Origin: a virus
Strand: one strand, 5' to 3'
DNA length: 61,391 nt
Virus record (IMG/VR): IMGVR_UViG_3300042866_000779
Location: 1 to 61,391 of that record
Program-made: the position numbers and the translations under genes
The notes under the pieces: generated by a model
Seen by the model: only the letters and a program-made list of their open reading frames with translations
The model's database searches: none
Told to the model about the DNA's origin: nothing
Shown here: in pieces, positions 34,697-40,711 of the stretch
How positions within the stretch are numbered: the first letter of the stretch is position 1
How the letters are laid out: each line of letters starts with the position of its first letter

Positions 34697-34753
34697 GGGG
34701 AATCTCCATGAGGGGGAAGACGAACCTACGTTGATTACAAGCACCCTCAGGGA

Positions 34754-34790
34754 GGCGGGCAATCCTTTGATCGCGTAACTATTGCCCGCC
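34754..34790. repeat. Inverted repeat in divergent intergenic region
   Basis: GGCGGGCAAT (34754-34763) and ATTGCCCGCC (34781-34790) form a perfect 10 bp inverted repeat with a 17-base centre. It lies in the 103 bases between the leftward head operon and the rightward gene block. The right arm is part of the dispersed 16-mer GTAACTATTGCCCGCC. A shared operator for both directions, or a bidirectional terminator-like hairpin, are the obvious options. Confidence 0.6.
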
Positions 34791-34799
34791 GCGTAACTC

Positions 34800-35006
34800 A
34801 TGCAGATAATGCGGTTTCAGGCTGAGTTAGTTCACTTCGCTGTATATGGGGACACAGACATGATTTCCCCAGAGGAGCGGGCCGCACTCCTAGCAGCGTT
34901 CGATGACCCCGTGCCCCTCCACGATCACCCCTTCATCAAAGCCCTCCAAGAGAGACTGCCATGCACCCTAGTCAAAGAACTGCCCCAAAAGGAGAAACCC
35001 CAGTGA
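34800..35006 (+). CDS. Small protein, start of rightward block
   Basis: A frame of 68 residues from the ATG at 34800. The C-terminal part (ISPEERAALLAAFDDPVPLH) looks like a genuine acidic helical protein; an ATG at 34860 would give a 48-residue version. No strong ribosome site precedes either start. It overlaps the next gene by four bases (GTGA), which supports coding. Function unknown. Confidence 0.5.
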   Translation: MQIMRFQAELVHFAVYGDTDMISPEERAALLAAFDDPVPLHDHPFIKALQERLPCTLVKELPQKEKPQ

Positions 35007-35272
35007 ATGATCCAGTGGCATGGGCCGTGACTATTGGCCCGCCTGACGATGTGTCGGTGTACGAGGCTTATGCAGCCCATCAGAAGGAAGAGGCAGTAGC
35101 AATGGCCGATGAGTGCAGGTTTGGCGACAAGGACAAGCCGCTGCCTCTGGCTCCGCTCTACTTCCAGCCCACCCTCACCGAAGAGGAGCAGGAGGCGGTT
35201 GCCGTTGCGATTGTGGGTTCGCTTCCGGGTCGCGCCGCCACGCTCCGCAAACTCTTGGAGAGGATGAAATGA
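35003..35272 (+). CDS. Small protein of the rightward block
   Basis: An 89-residue protein from the GTG at 35003, which follows AAAGGAGAAACCCCA and overlaps the previous stop. The middle (YEAYAAHQKEEAVAMADECR) and end (EEEQEAVAVAIVGSLPGRAA) are helical. An ATG at 34961 would add 14 residues but has no ribosome site. Not recognised. Confidence 0.6.
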   Translation: MNDPVAWAVTIGPPDDVSVYEAYAAHQKEEAVAMADECRFGDKDKPLPLAPLYFQPTLTEEEQEAVAVAIVGSLPGRAATLRKLLERMK

Positions 35273-35289
35273 CGGCTTTCTGTCAGAGC

Positions 35290-35323
35290 GTGACGGGAAA
35301 CGGTCAGGACTGTGACGGGAAAC
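35290..35323 (+). repeat. Direct repeat GTGACGGGAAAC x2, candidate operators
   Basis: GTGACGGGAAAC occurs at 35290-35301 and again at 35312-35323. The 22-base spacing is two turns of DNA, so both copies face the same side. They stand just upstream of the rightward gene block. The LexA-type DNA-binding protein encoded at 45214 is a candidate ligand, but the match is not shown. Confidence 0.45.
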
Positions 35324-35542
35324 TGGCAAGTAACCAACATTCCCAAAGTTGGAAAAGTTTCAGGGGGTGAACTAACAGATATACGCTCACACGCGGGGGG
35401 GGCTCACGGGGCCCGCATGAGCCCGCACAGGCCCGCGATTCTTCGCCCGCCCGCCCCTAGCCGCGACCGCCCGCAGCCCCGCAGAACCGCAGCCACGGCC
35501 CCACACGGGCATTCCCGGGCATGGGCATGGCGTGGCAGTCCC

Positions 35543-35592
35543 GGTTGGCCCTTGGAACCGAGGGCCAACCTCCCCCATTTCTGGGGGTTTTT
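35543..35592 (+). terminator. Hairpin plus Rho-independent terminator
   Basis: GGTTGGCCCT/AGGGCCAACC pair perfectly (10 bp) around the loop TGGAACCG, which exposes GGA. One base later CCCCCA/TGGGGG forms a 6 bp stem followed by five T. Together they look like the end of a small RNA or of the short genes at 34800-35272. Confidence 0.65.
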
Positions 35593-35792
35593 CGGCTGAC
35601 CTTCACCATCTTCACCACTTTGGTGATGATTGGCAGTGGCCTTGGTGATGATCGGTTTTCGGCGGCTTCCGGCGGTCTGGTCTGGCCTTGCTTGCGCGGT
35701 TCCTTGCACGGGCTGCGCGTTTGCGGTCATGGGCCCGCGCTGTCTTCCCCGCCCTCGCGTGTGCGCTGTCTTTCGTGTGTGTGTGCGCCCGG

Positions 35793-35821
35793 AATCCCCG
35801 GAGGGGATTTTGAGCCTCTGG
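35793..35821 (+). ncRNA. GGA-hairpin element 1
   Basis: A 7 bp stem (AATCCCC/GGGGATT) closed by a GGA triloop, then TTG and AGCCTCTGG. First of seven copies. It is followed by GTTG-TCGG-CAAC and a further imperfect stem containing GGTCGATGC, possibly a degenerate form of the tRNA-like module in copies 2-4. The start of the next gene is 60 bases downstream. Stem sequence differs from every other copy while pairing is kept. Confidence 0.75.
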
Positions 35822-35880
35822 TTGTTGTCGGCAACGGCCAGTGTGGTCGATGCGGCACAGCACACTCAGGGAGCAACGTC

Positions 35881-36084
35881 ATGCACACAGTCGAGCAGTA
35901 CGTCAACGGGGAGTTCTTGGTGGCGGCATGGTTCACCGACATTCAGGACGCATATGAGTTCGCCAACAACATCGACGGGCTGGTCATTCCGAAGGAAATG
36001 ACCGACGAGGGGGCGATTGCCAACCGGCGGCTGGATTTCATGGAGGCCGCTTGCGGGTGGTTCTGTGCGGCTGACGAGCGGTGA
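35881..36084 (+). CDS. Small early protein (67 aa)
   Basis: Acidic, Trp/Phe-containing protein (MHTVEQYVNGEFLVAAWFTD...) with a compact helical look and an internal IDGLVIPKEMTDEG segment. The ATG at 35881 follows CAGGGAGCAACGTC. Bracketed by GGA-hairpin elements 1 and 2. No homologue recalled. Confidence 0.65.
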   Translation: MHTVEQYVNGEFLVAAWFTDIQDAYEFANNIDGLVIPKEMTDEGAIANRRLDFMEAACGWFCAADER

Positions 36085-36101
36085 GCCTCACACACACGCT
36101 G

Positions 36102-36130
36102 AGTCAGGGGACCTGACTTTGAGCCTCTGG
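36102..36130 (+). ncRNA. GGA-hairpin element 2
   Basis: AGTCAGG/CCTGACT 7 bp stem, GGA triloop, TTG, AGCCTCTGG. The loop-closing pair here is G-C where the other copies have C-G, a compensatory change that supports the fold. It begins 18 bases after a stop codon and continues into a tRNA-like module. Confidence 0.8.
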
Positions 36131-36136
36131 TTGGTG

Positions 36137-36182
36137 GCGGTGGCTGATCGGCAGCCTGACGGGTTCGATGCCCGTTCACCGC
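36137..36182 (+). ncRNA. tRNA-like three-way junction 2
   Basis: GCGGTG.. pairs with ..CACCGC as an acceptor-like stem (5-7 bp). A small hairpin (GGCTG-ATCGG-CAGCC) follows, then a T-arm ACGGG-TTCGATG-CCCGT whose loop and flanks match the tRNA B-box GGTTCGANNCC. There is no anticodon arm. Acceptor plus T-arm is the minimal substrate of RNase P. Less regular than modules 3 and 4. Confidence 0.65.
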
Positions 36183-36222
36183 ACTGGTTCGATTGTTCGA
36201 TTCACACACTGAGGGTGCTGAC

Positions 36223-36474
36223 ATGACAACGGCTGAATTCAAGGCGGAAATGCGGGTTGAGCGTGAGGAACTGTGCGTCGAATGGGGCTTCGCCAACCGA
36301 TTCACGGCGATGATCTTCCAGTGGGTCTGCGACGATTTCAACCGGATCGACTACCCGGACCTTGACGAGGCTTCCGAGGCCATTCGGGAGTACGTCATCC
36401 ATGTGAAGAAAGTGCCTGCCTACCGGGTGCGGCACGTTGACTTCCACGAGATTGCACTGTGCCTGCGAGGCTAG
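36223..36474 (+). CDS. Small early protein (83 aa)
   Basis: A helical, charged protein (MTTAEFKAEMRVEREELCVE...) with a central FTAMIFQWVCDDFNRIDYPD segment. The ATG at 36223 follows GAGGGTGCTGAC. Its stop codon shares one base with the first hammerhead ribozyme. Not recognised. Confidence 0.7.
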   Translation: MTTAEFKAEMRVEREELCVEWGFANRFTAMIFQWVCDDFNRIDYPDLDEASEAIREYVIHVKKVPAYRVRHVDFHEIALCLRG

Positions 36475-36525
36475 GCCGAAACCGGGGAAACCCGGTCGCA
36501 CCGTAATGCGGTGCCTGACGAGGCC
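36474..36525 (+). ncRNA. Type II hammerhead ribozyme 1
   Basis: Order along the strand: stem II 5' arm GGCC, GAA, stem III A-CCGGG-GAAA-CCCGG-U, C17 at 36497, stem I GCACCG-TAATG-CGGTGC, core CTGACGA (36515-36521), stem II 3' arm GGCC. All invariant core bases (C3 U4 G5 A6, G8 A9, G12 A13 A14, A15.1-U16.1, H17) are present; C at the variable position 7 is allowed. Cleavage is expected after 36497, about 23 bases after the upstream stop codon. Both products would end in a hairpin. Confidence 0.93.
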
Positions 36526-36562
36526 GTTCGTCCCCCTGATTGGTCGATGGGGTAACTCGACT

Positions 36563-36601
36563 GCCTCCCGGTGGACGTTCCATCGGGGGGCTTTTCTTTT
36601 C
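36563..36601 (+). terminator. Rho-independent terminator between hammerhead 1 and next gene
   Basis: GCCTCCCGGTGG pairs with CCATCGGGGGGC (12 pairs including two G-U) around ACGTT, followed by TTTTCTTTT. It lies downstream of the ribozyme, so a transcript that ends here would carry the ribozyme plus this hairpin. Confidence 0.8.
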
Positions 36602-36622
36602 TTCACGCGAAGGATCACACCC

Positions 36623-36892
36623 ATGCTGGTGCCTGACTACAACCAGATGATCGACGTTTTCCCGGGCGAAACCTATGAGGTTCTCATGCCCTATTCCGAA
36701 GTGTGTATGCACATGGGAATCGCGGGGACCGTTCGACGGATTCTGGTCCGCGAAGCGGGGCGGGGCGTTTACCTGCTGAACGATGACCTGACAACGGGCC
36801 CGCACATGACGAGCGGCGAGGCCGGGATTCTGGGTTGCTCACACAGCCACCCATACACCTACGGGTTCAAGTACCAGTCCCCCCGTGCGTAA
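36623..36892 (+). CDS. Small early protein (89 aa)
   Basis: Starts MLVPDYNQMIDVFPGETYEV; the rest looks like a small beta-barrel (VRRILVREAGRGVYLLNDDL) with a Cys-Ser-His-Ser-His segment (GCSHSHPYTYGF) that could bind metal. The ATG at 36623 follows GAAGGATCACACCC. Unrecognised. Confidence 0.65.
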   Translation: MLVPDYNQMIDVFPGETYEVLMPYSEVCMHMGIAGTVRRILVREAGRGVYLLNDDLTTGPHMTSGEAGILGCSHSHPYTYGFKYQSPRA

Positions 36893-36919
36893 CCAACGGA
36901 GTTGGTTTTGAGCCTCTGG
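36891..36919 (+). ncRNA. GGA-hairpin element 3
   Basis: AACCAAC/GTTGGTT 7 bp stem with GGA triloop, then TTG and AGCCTCTGG. The hairpin starts within the TAA stop codon of the upstream gene (36890-36892), so translation termination and hairpin folding compete. It leads directly to tRNA-like module 3. Confidence 0.85.
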
Positions 36920-36924
36920 ATGGC

Positions 36925-36974
36925 AGCGGTTGGCTGACGGAAGCCACACCCCGGTTCGACTCCGGGGAACCGCT
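36925..36974 (+). ncRNA. tRNA-like three-way junction 3
   Basis: Acceptor-like stem AGCGGTT/AACCGCT (7 bp, perfect), hairpin GGCT-GACGGA-AGCC, linker ACA, T-arm CCCCGG-TTCGACT-CCGGGG. The T-loop and flanks GGTTCGACTCC fit the tRNA B-box. Total 50 bases; no D arm or anticodon arm. Strong candidate for an RNase P substrate inside mRNA. Confidence 0.8.
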
Positions 36975-37011
36975 CTGGGTTCGGGTTCGATCACACACAA
37001 GGGGCACCATC

Positions 37012-37221
37012 ATGCTGGGCGAATATCCCGTGGCGGTTCGTGACGCGGTGACTGAGGCGAGGGCGACGAAAGAAACCCGCTATGTGATCCAGATGGATCA
37101 CGGCGACGGGCGGGCTTTCACATTCTGCGACGAGCAGTATCTCGACGGGCCGGAATACAACGCTTTCGACGGTGTTGTATGGGCGACCGTCTTCCCCGAT
37201 GGGGAAATCTGCCGGGAGTAA
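37012..37221 (+). CDS. Small early protein (69 aa)
   Basis: Begins MLGEYPVAVRDAVTEARATK; contains VIQMDHGDGRAFTFCDEQYL, an acidic region that would suit a small antirepressor or host-interaction protein, but no family is recognised. Start follows CACACACAAGGGGCACCATC. Stop codon lies three bases before hammerhead 2. Confidence 0.65.
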   Translation: MLGEYPVAVRDAVTEARATKETRYVIQMDHGDGRAFTFCDEQYLDGPEYNAFDGVVWATVFPDGEICRE

Positions 37222-37224
37222 CCA

Positions 37225-37276
37225 AGCCGAAACCGGGGCAACCCGGTCTGCCAGTAACGCTGGCACTGACGAGGCT
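37225..37276 (+). ncRNA. Type II hammerhead ribozyme 2
   Basis: Stem II AGCC/GGCT, GAA, stem III A-CCGGG-GCAA-CCCGG-U, C17 at 37248, stem I TGCCAG-TAACG-CTGGCA, core CTGACGA (37266-37272). Every stem differs in sequence from ribozyme 1 while pairing is kept, and the stem III loop is a GNRA tetraloop in both. Expected cleavage after 37248. Confidence 0.93.
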
Positions 37277-37301
37277 ACACACTCACAACGGGAGCCATTC
37301 A

Positions 37302-37658
37302 ATGGCACAGCAATTGGACGAATTCACGCGGCAATTTCTGGAAACCGCACTGTGGTCTTCGACGGACTTGGAAACCGACAAGCCGCTGGATGACACGCAT
37401 GACATCGAAGACTTTGCCCCCGCTACGTTGGCGGAACTGGTCGCGGATTGCAAGGCTTTTCAGGCCGACAACGCTGCCGACATTGCCGCCGATCCGATCC
37501 GGGCTGGACACGATTTCTGGCTGACGCGGTGCGGCCACGGGGCGGGCTTTTGGGATGGCGACTGGCCGCACGACGCTGGAAAGCGACTGACGGCAGCGTC
37601 CAAGGTCTACGGCAACGTGGACTTGTATGTGGGTGATGACGGGCTCGTGTATGCGTAA
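37302..37658 (+). CDS. Small early protein (118 aa)
   Basis: A 118-residue protein (MAQQLDEFTRQFLETALWSS...). The central and C-terminal part (AGHDFWLTRCGHGAGFWDGD) carries conserved-looking His, Cys and Trp; similar HDFWLTRNGHGAGFWDR segments occur, from memory, in hypothetical phage proteins. Function not known. Start follows GGGAGCCATTCA, the same leader as the gene after hammerhead 4. Confidence 0.75.
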   Translation: MAQQLDEFTRQFLETALWSSTDLETDKPLDDTHDIEDFAPATLAELVADCKAFQADNAADIAADPIRAGHDFWLTRCGHGAGFWDGDWPHDAGKRLTAASKVYGNVDLYVGDDGLVYA

Positions 37659-37685
37659 TCAACGGAGTTGATTCTGAGCCTCTGG
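37657..37685 (+). ncRNA. GGA-hairpin element 4
   Basis: AATCAAC/GTTGATT 7 bp stem, GGA triloop, CTG, AGCCTCTGG. As with element 3 the upstream TAA (37656-37658) overlaps the stem. Compared with element 3, the third stem pair changes from C-G to T-A on both arms. Confidence 0.85.
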
Positions 37686-37690
37686 TATTC

Positions 37691-37739
37691 GACGGTTGTG
37701 GTTCGGCCACCGTCCGGGGTTCGATGCCCCGGAACCGTC
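37691..37739 (+). ncRNA. tRNA-like three-way junction 4
   Basis: Acceptor-like stem GACGGTT/AACCGTC (7 bp), hairpin GTGG-TTCGG-CCAC, linker CGT, T-arm CCGGGG-TTCGATG-CCCCGG. Same layout and lengths as module 3 (7 bp, 4 bp, 3-base linker, 6 bp, 7-base loop) with nearly all stem positions changed compensatorily, which is strong evidence for a selected fold. Confidence 0.82.
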
Positions 37740-37773
37740 CTGTGTTCGATTGCCCACACTTGGAGACACGACG

Positions 37774-38169
37774 ATGCACACGCCAAACATTCCGCAGAAA
37801 ACTCTCCCGCACCAGTTCATGGTGTGCGATGACGGCACCCTGAATAGGGTGGTCAAAGTCGATGGGGGGCTGTCGCTGGTGGAGGTCCGGGGGAATTACA
37901 AGCGGCACCACCGGGAAATCAAGACGGTGGCTGACCTGAAAGCCTGCCTGCGGGCTGGGAAATACGCATGGCCCGGTGGCTATGCCTGCTACTTCATCAC
38001 CTCTGACGGTGCAGTCCTGTCCTTTGAGGCAGTGCGGCGAGAGTTTGCGGTGGTCGCCTATGCGGTGAAGGCCCACCACAACAGCGGCTGGCGGGTGGTG
38101 GGGCTGGGATGCACCGCAGAGGATGACGAGGCCCCGGTCTGCGACCACACCGGCAAGGAAATCGACTGA
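37774..38169 (+). CDS. Early protein (131 aa)
   Basis: A 131-residue protein with a beta-rich centre (MVCDDGTLNRVVKVDGGLSL) and a C-terminal CTAEDDEAPVCDHTGKEI with paired cysteines. Start follows TTGGAGACACGACG. Unrecognised. Confidence 0.65.
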   Translation: MHTPNIPQKTLPHQFMVCDDGTLNRVVKVDGGLSLVEVRGNYKRHHREIKTVADLKACLRAGKYAWPGGYACYFITSDGAVLSFEAVRREFAVVAYAVKAHHNSGWRVVGLGCTAEDDEAPVCDHTGKEID

Positions 38170-38175
38170 CGGCAT

Positions 38176-38221
38176 CCAACCACCCCGCTCTGCGGAGCGG
38201 GGACATTGGGGATCGTTGGTT
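38176..38221 (+). ncRNA. Intergenic hairpin of a different type
   Basis: CCCCGCTC-TGCG-GAGCGGGG is an 8 bp hairpin (38183-38202); flanking AACCA (38178) and TGGTT (38217) can close an outer stem. It occupies the same position as the hammerhead and GGA elements, between a stop codon and the next leader, but has neither core. Confidence 0.6.
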
Positions 38222-38239
38222 ACACACACGAAAGGGGGC

Positions 38240-38437
38240 ATGGATTTTATGAACACGGGATCAGTGGTTTTTCTGGCCCTCTTGTTCGTCTGGTTTTTTG
38301 GCGACTGGTTCTATAGGGATGGGCTGGCAAACGGGTTTTACAACTTAGCCAGCTTTGGGTTTTGGGTTTTCTTTTTTGGCCCCCTCTGGTGGGTCGGATG
38401 GATTGCTGTAGCACACGCCATCATTCACACGTTTTGA
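38240..38437 (+). CDS. Small two-span membrane protein
   Basis: A 65-residue protein with two aromatic-rich hydrophobic segments (VVFLALLFVWFFGDWFY and FGFWVFFFGPLWWVGWIAVA). Start at 38240 after GAAAGGGGGC; an ATG at 38249 is also possible. As a phage early membrane protein it could act in superinfection exclusion or as an inhibitor, but nothing in sequence selects these. Confidence 0.7.
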   Translation: MDFMNTGSVVFLALLFVWFFGDWFYRDGLANGFYNLASFGFWVFFFGPLWWVGWIAVAHAIIHTF

Positions 38438-38458
38438 CACACACGAAAGGGATCGACC

Positions 38459-38851
38459 ATGAAATTCGACCGGAAATTCAACAAGTATGTTTGCGTTGGG
38501 GACACGATCAAGGCAGACATCACCGACAAGTTGCAACTCGTTGCCACTCTCGTCTTCGACGGCGACTGCAACCCGCAAAACGAGGGCTGGTATGACGAAG
38601 CCGACGTTGAGCGGTGGAAGAATGACGAGTGGCATTTCGTGGGGGTTGTGCTGTCCGTTCAATCGCACGACGGCACGATCAACAAACAACTCGGCTCCCT
38701 CTGGGGAAACGAGGCCAACCTCAGGGAAGACAACGACCACTTGACGGACGTTGCCAACGAGTTGATTGACGAGCGGGAAATCGTGGCCGCACTGCGGGAG
38801 ATTTACGAGCCCGTAACCCGGGCGATTAATACTCTCACACGCACAGCCTAA
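38459..38851 (+). CDS. Early protein (130 aa)
   Basis: A 130-residue acidic protein (VCVGDTIKADITDKLQLVAT), beta-rich at the start and helical at the end (LTDVANELIDEREIVAALRE). Start follows CACACACGAAAGGGATCGACC. Its TAA stop lies inside the stem of GGA element 5. Confidence 0.7.
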   Translation: MKFDRKFNKYVCVGDTIKADITDKLQLVATLVFDGDCNPQNEGWYDEADVERWKNDEWHFVGVVLSVQSHDGTINKQLGSLWGNEANLREDNDHLTDVANELIDEREIVAALREIYEPVTRAINTLTRTA

Positions 38852-38874
38852 CGGAGTTAGGCACGAGCCTCTGG
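38846..38874 (+). ncRNA. GGA-hairpin element 5
   Basis: GCCTAAC/GTTAGGC 7 bp stem, GGA triloop, ACG, AGCCTCTGG. Unlike elements 2-4, it is followed 20 bases later by a Rho-independent terminator instead of a tRNA-like module. Confidence 0.8.
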
Positions 38875-38894
38875 TTGGTATCGGTTGGATGACG

Positions 38895-38926
38895 GCCCCG
38901 GCAATTTCGCCGGGGCTTTTCTTTTT
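38895..38926 (+). terminator. Rho-independent terminator after GGA element 5
   Basis: GCCCCGGC/GCCGGGGC 8 bp stem around AATTTC, followed by TTTTCTTTTT. Same loop and tail as the terminator after element 6. Confidence 0.88.
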
Positions 38927-38950
38927 CACACACACAAGGGGACCGCAACG

Positions 38951-39325
38951 ATGGCAAGCGACAACTACACCGAGAACATGGCCGACATTTTCGAGTGCCC
39001 CCGGGAAAGGCGGATGGTGCTGGAAATCCTGAAGGCATGGGAGTCCGGCGGGCTGCCGAAGGACTTCGATGACAGGGGCGTGAAGCTGGCGTTCAACCGC
39101 AGTAGCGGCAACGTCTTCCTCGTCAACGAGGAATATCAGGTGGCAATGGTGGAGGGGCTCTGTCTGGAGTCCTTCTACTCCAGCCCATACGAGGGCAAGG
39201 AGGGGTTCTTCACGGACCTGCTCTCCGAATACCCGGATATGCACCGCGAGGATCAGGAGTGGTTCCGCGACATCGCAGAGGCGACCGGCAAGGAGGACTT
39301 GCTGCCCGCCTTGGATGACGAGTGA
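38951..39325 (+). CDS. Early protein (124 aa)
   Basis: A 124-residue acidic protein (MASDNYTENMADIFECPRER...) with a helical start and an aromatic central section (LESFYSSPYEGKEGFFTDLL). Start follows CACACACACAAGGGGACCGCAACG. Stop lies two bases before hammerhead 3. Unrecognised. Confidence 0.7.
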   Translation: MASDNYTENMADIFECPRERRMVLEILKAWESGGLPKDFDDRGVKLAFNRSSGNVFLVNEEYQVAMVEGLCLESFYSSPYEGKEGFFTDLLSEYPDMHREDQEWFRDIAEATGKEDLLPALDDE

Positions 39326-39327
39326 CA

Positions 39328-39381
39328 GGGCGAAACCCGGGGCAACCCGGGTCTGGCAGTGACGCTGCCACTGATGAGCCC
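39328..39381 (+). ncRNA. Type II hammerhead ribozyme 3
   Basis: Stem II GGGC/GCCC, GAA, stem III A-CCCGGG-GCAA-CCCGGG-U (one pair longer), C17 at 39353, stem I TGGCAG-TGACG-CTGCCA, core CTGATGA (39371-39377), the canonical version with U7. Expected cleavage after 39353. Confidence 0.94.
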
Positions 39382-39400
39382 ATTACACAAGAGGTGACCG

Positions 39401-39646
39401 ATGACGAACGAGGACAAAGCCAAGCTGTTCCGCATCGTGCGGGACCGACTGAACTGCGGGAAGGTTTGGGGCAAGCGGAAGCACGTTGAGTCCGCGATCT
39501 TCGACGCCCACAACGGCAGGCCCGATGGGTTGCTGGTGACCAACGAGAATATGTACCTGTTCCGGCAGTACCGGAACGGGGTGTCGCCGTCGCCTGCCAA
39601 GCTGGTGAACGAGGCACTGGCATGGAAGGAAGGAGGTGCAGCATGA
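39401..39646 (+). CDS. Early protein (81 aa)
   Basis: An 81-residue basic protein (MTNEDKAKLFRIVRDRLNCG...). IFDAHNGRPDGLLVTNENMY is a distinctive central segment. Translation is coupled to the next gene (ATGA overlap, with GGAGGTGCAGC ahead of it). Unrecognised. Confidence 0.7.
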   Translation: MTNEDKAKLFRIVRDRLNCGKVWGKRKHVESAIFDAHNGRPDGLLVTNENMYLFRQYRNGVSPSPAKLVNEALAWKEGGAA

Positions 39647-40104
39647 AGCGGTATCAGGTGCGGTTCCACCTTGGGAAAGGTGAGAACCACGGGAAATGGC
39701 AGGTTAAGAGCATGGCAGGGGTGCGGTACTACGATCCCGCTGCCGTGAGCCTGACCCTGTTGGATTGCCAACTGCGGAATCAACCCGCGACGGCAAAGAA
39801 GGTCTATGAAGGTGCGAACAAGTCGGTCTGTGCGTGGATCGACTGCAATGAGGTGCTGGTCGAGGGGCCAAGCACCCCGACAGGATTGCCGGTGTCCTAC
39901 AACCCCCGGATTGCACCGCACTGGCGGAGCTTTTGCGGGGAGAACATCGACGGCAAGGGGTTCAACTTGCTGCGGTCCAACTGGATTCAGCTTGTCTACA
40001 CGGGAGAGCGGACGATCACGGTCGGCGGTCTGGTGCAGCTTGCACCACCGGCTGATGAGCGGGAGGAAGAACTGCGGATGACCCGCATGAGGAGGGAGCG
40101 ATGA
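39643..40104 (+). CDS. Early protein (153 aa)
   Basis: A 153-residue protein. The pattern KRYQVRFHLGKGENHGKWQV, then YYDPAAVSLTLLDCQLRNQP and VCAWIDCNEVLVE looks like a beta-sheet domain with conserved Cys and Trp, of a type I recall only as hypothetical phage proteins. Overlaps neighbours on both sides by four bases. Confidence 0.75.
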   Translation: MKRYQVRFHLGKGENHGKWQVKSMAGVRYYDPAAVSLTLLDCQLRNQPATAKKVYEGANKSVCAWIDCNEVLVEGPSTPTGLPVSYNPRIAPHWRSFCGENIDGKGFNLLRSNWIQLVYTGERTITVGGLVQLAPPADEREEELRMTRMRRER

Positions 40105-40334
40105 GCCACACCACGACGATGATGGACATGACCCGGGGTGAGCTTTCCATCCTTGCCACCGCTCTTGAGAGAGAGTGGCAGCGGACTGGCAAGCTGTGGA
40201 CCGATGGTAACCGGGACGGTTGGTATGACGAGAAGGCGAAGGAGCGGGTGGCCGTCCACCTGCATGAGACTGAGCGGCTTTTCAACAAGGTCAACACACG
40301 CATCAAGGAGATTGACAATGGCAGTGCCACATGA
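40101..40334 (+). CDS. Small helical early protein (77 aa)
   Basis: A 77-residue protein, almost all helix (MTRGELSILATALEREWQRT; MRLHETERLFNKV-like end). Overlaps the previous gene by four bases and the next by 17. Function unknown. Confidence 0.65.
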   Translation: MSHTTTMMDMTRGELSILATALEREWQRTGKLWTDGNRDGWYDEKAKERVAVHLHETERLFNKVNTRIKEIDNGSAT

Positions 40335-40596
40335 CAGACCCACGTTCGATCAGATCATGCACTCGCTCAAGGTTTCTGGCGAGTGCGGCGACGTTCTTTG
40401 CACCCATGCGGCAGAGGAAATTGAGCGGCTTCAGGCTTTGGCAGGGGCTGCCCCTGAGTTGCTGGCTGCGGCAAACGAACTGCTTGCCAACGCCACGCGG
40501 TTTGGGTTTGTGGGCGAGGATTACTCCGCACTGCCTGTCATTCATGAAGCAGTCGTGAGGCTGTCAAAGGCTTGCCGGAAGGCAGAAGGGGGGTGA
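40318..40596 (+). CDS. Small early protein (92 aa)
   Basis: A 92-residue protein (MAVPHDRPTFDQIMHSLKVS...) ending in helices (LLAAANELLANATRFGF; VVRLSKACRKAEGG). A ribosome site AAGGAG at 40305 precedes the ATG at 40318. Contains three cysteines. Unrecognised. Confidence 0.65.
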   Translation: MAVPHDRPTFDQIMHSLKVSGECGDVLCTHAAEEIERLQALAGAAPELLAAANELLANATRFGFVGEDYSALPVIHEAVVRLSKACRKAEGG

Positions 40597-40621
40597 CGCA
40601 TGAACTGGTAACGCACACACG

Positions 40622-40650
40622 GCTCTTCGGAGAAGAGTTTTAGCCTCTGG
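40622..40650 (+). ncRNA. GGA-hairpin element 6
   Basis: GCTCTTC/GAAGAGT (7 pairs including one G-U), GGA triloop, TTT, AGCCTCTGG. Followed after 10 bases by a terminator very like that of element 5. Confidence 0.78.
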
Positions 40651-40660
40651 TTGGTATCTG

Positions 40661-40693
40661 ACCCCCGGCAATTTCGCTGGGGGTTTTCTTTTT
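40661..40693 (+). terminator. Rho-independent terminator after GGA element 6
   Basis: ACCCCCGGC pairs with GCTGGGGGT (9 pairs) around AATTTC, with TTTTCTTTTT following. The next leader, ACACAAGGGGATTCGAC, begins immediately. Confidence 0.88.
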
Positions 40694-40711
40694 GACACAA
40701 GGGGATTCGAC

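Larger units (their letters stand above)
35273..35792. other. 520-base noncoding region before the early RNA-element block
   Basis: I see no convincing gene here on either strand; long open frames are very GC-rich and have the Arg/Pro/Gly/His composition of random GC-rich sequence. The region holds two direct repeats (35290 and 35312), a GC-rich stretch, a 10 bp hairpin (35543-35570) directly followed by a terminator (35572-35592), and repeated TTGGTGATGAT. It may contain the promoter, operators and a short leader RNA for the rightward block. Confidence 0.5.

Noticed and set aside
35404-35865. A 153-residue minus-strand open frame in the noncoding region
   Set aside because: Composition (Arg, Gly, Pro, His, Ala) and lack of a ribosome site look like random GC-rich sequence. 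It also runs antisense to the structured RNA element 1.
36040-36084. A further hammerhead at CTGACGAG near 36070
   Set aside because: The sequence is the coding end of the 67-residue gene; the GAAA, stem III and cleavage-site segments are missing in the required positions.
36137-37739. Ordinary tRNA genes at the T-arm-like sequences
   Set aside because: The acceptor-like 5' strand lies only about 17 bases before the T-arm, so there is no room for D and anticodon arms. They are tRNA-like modules, not tRNAs.
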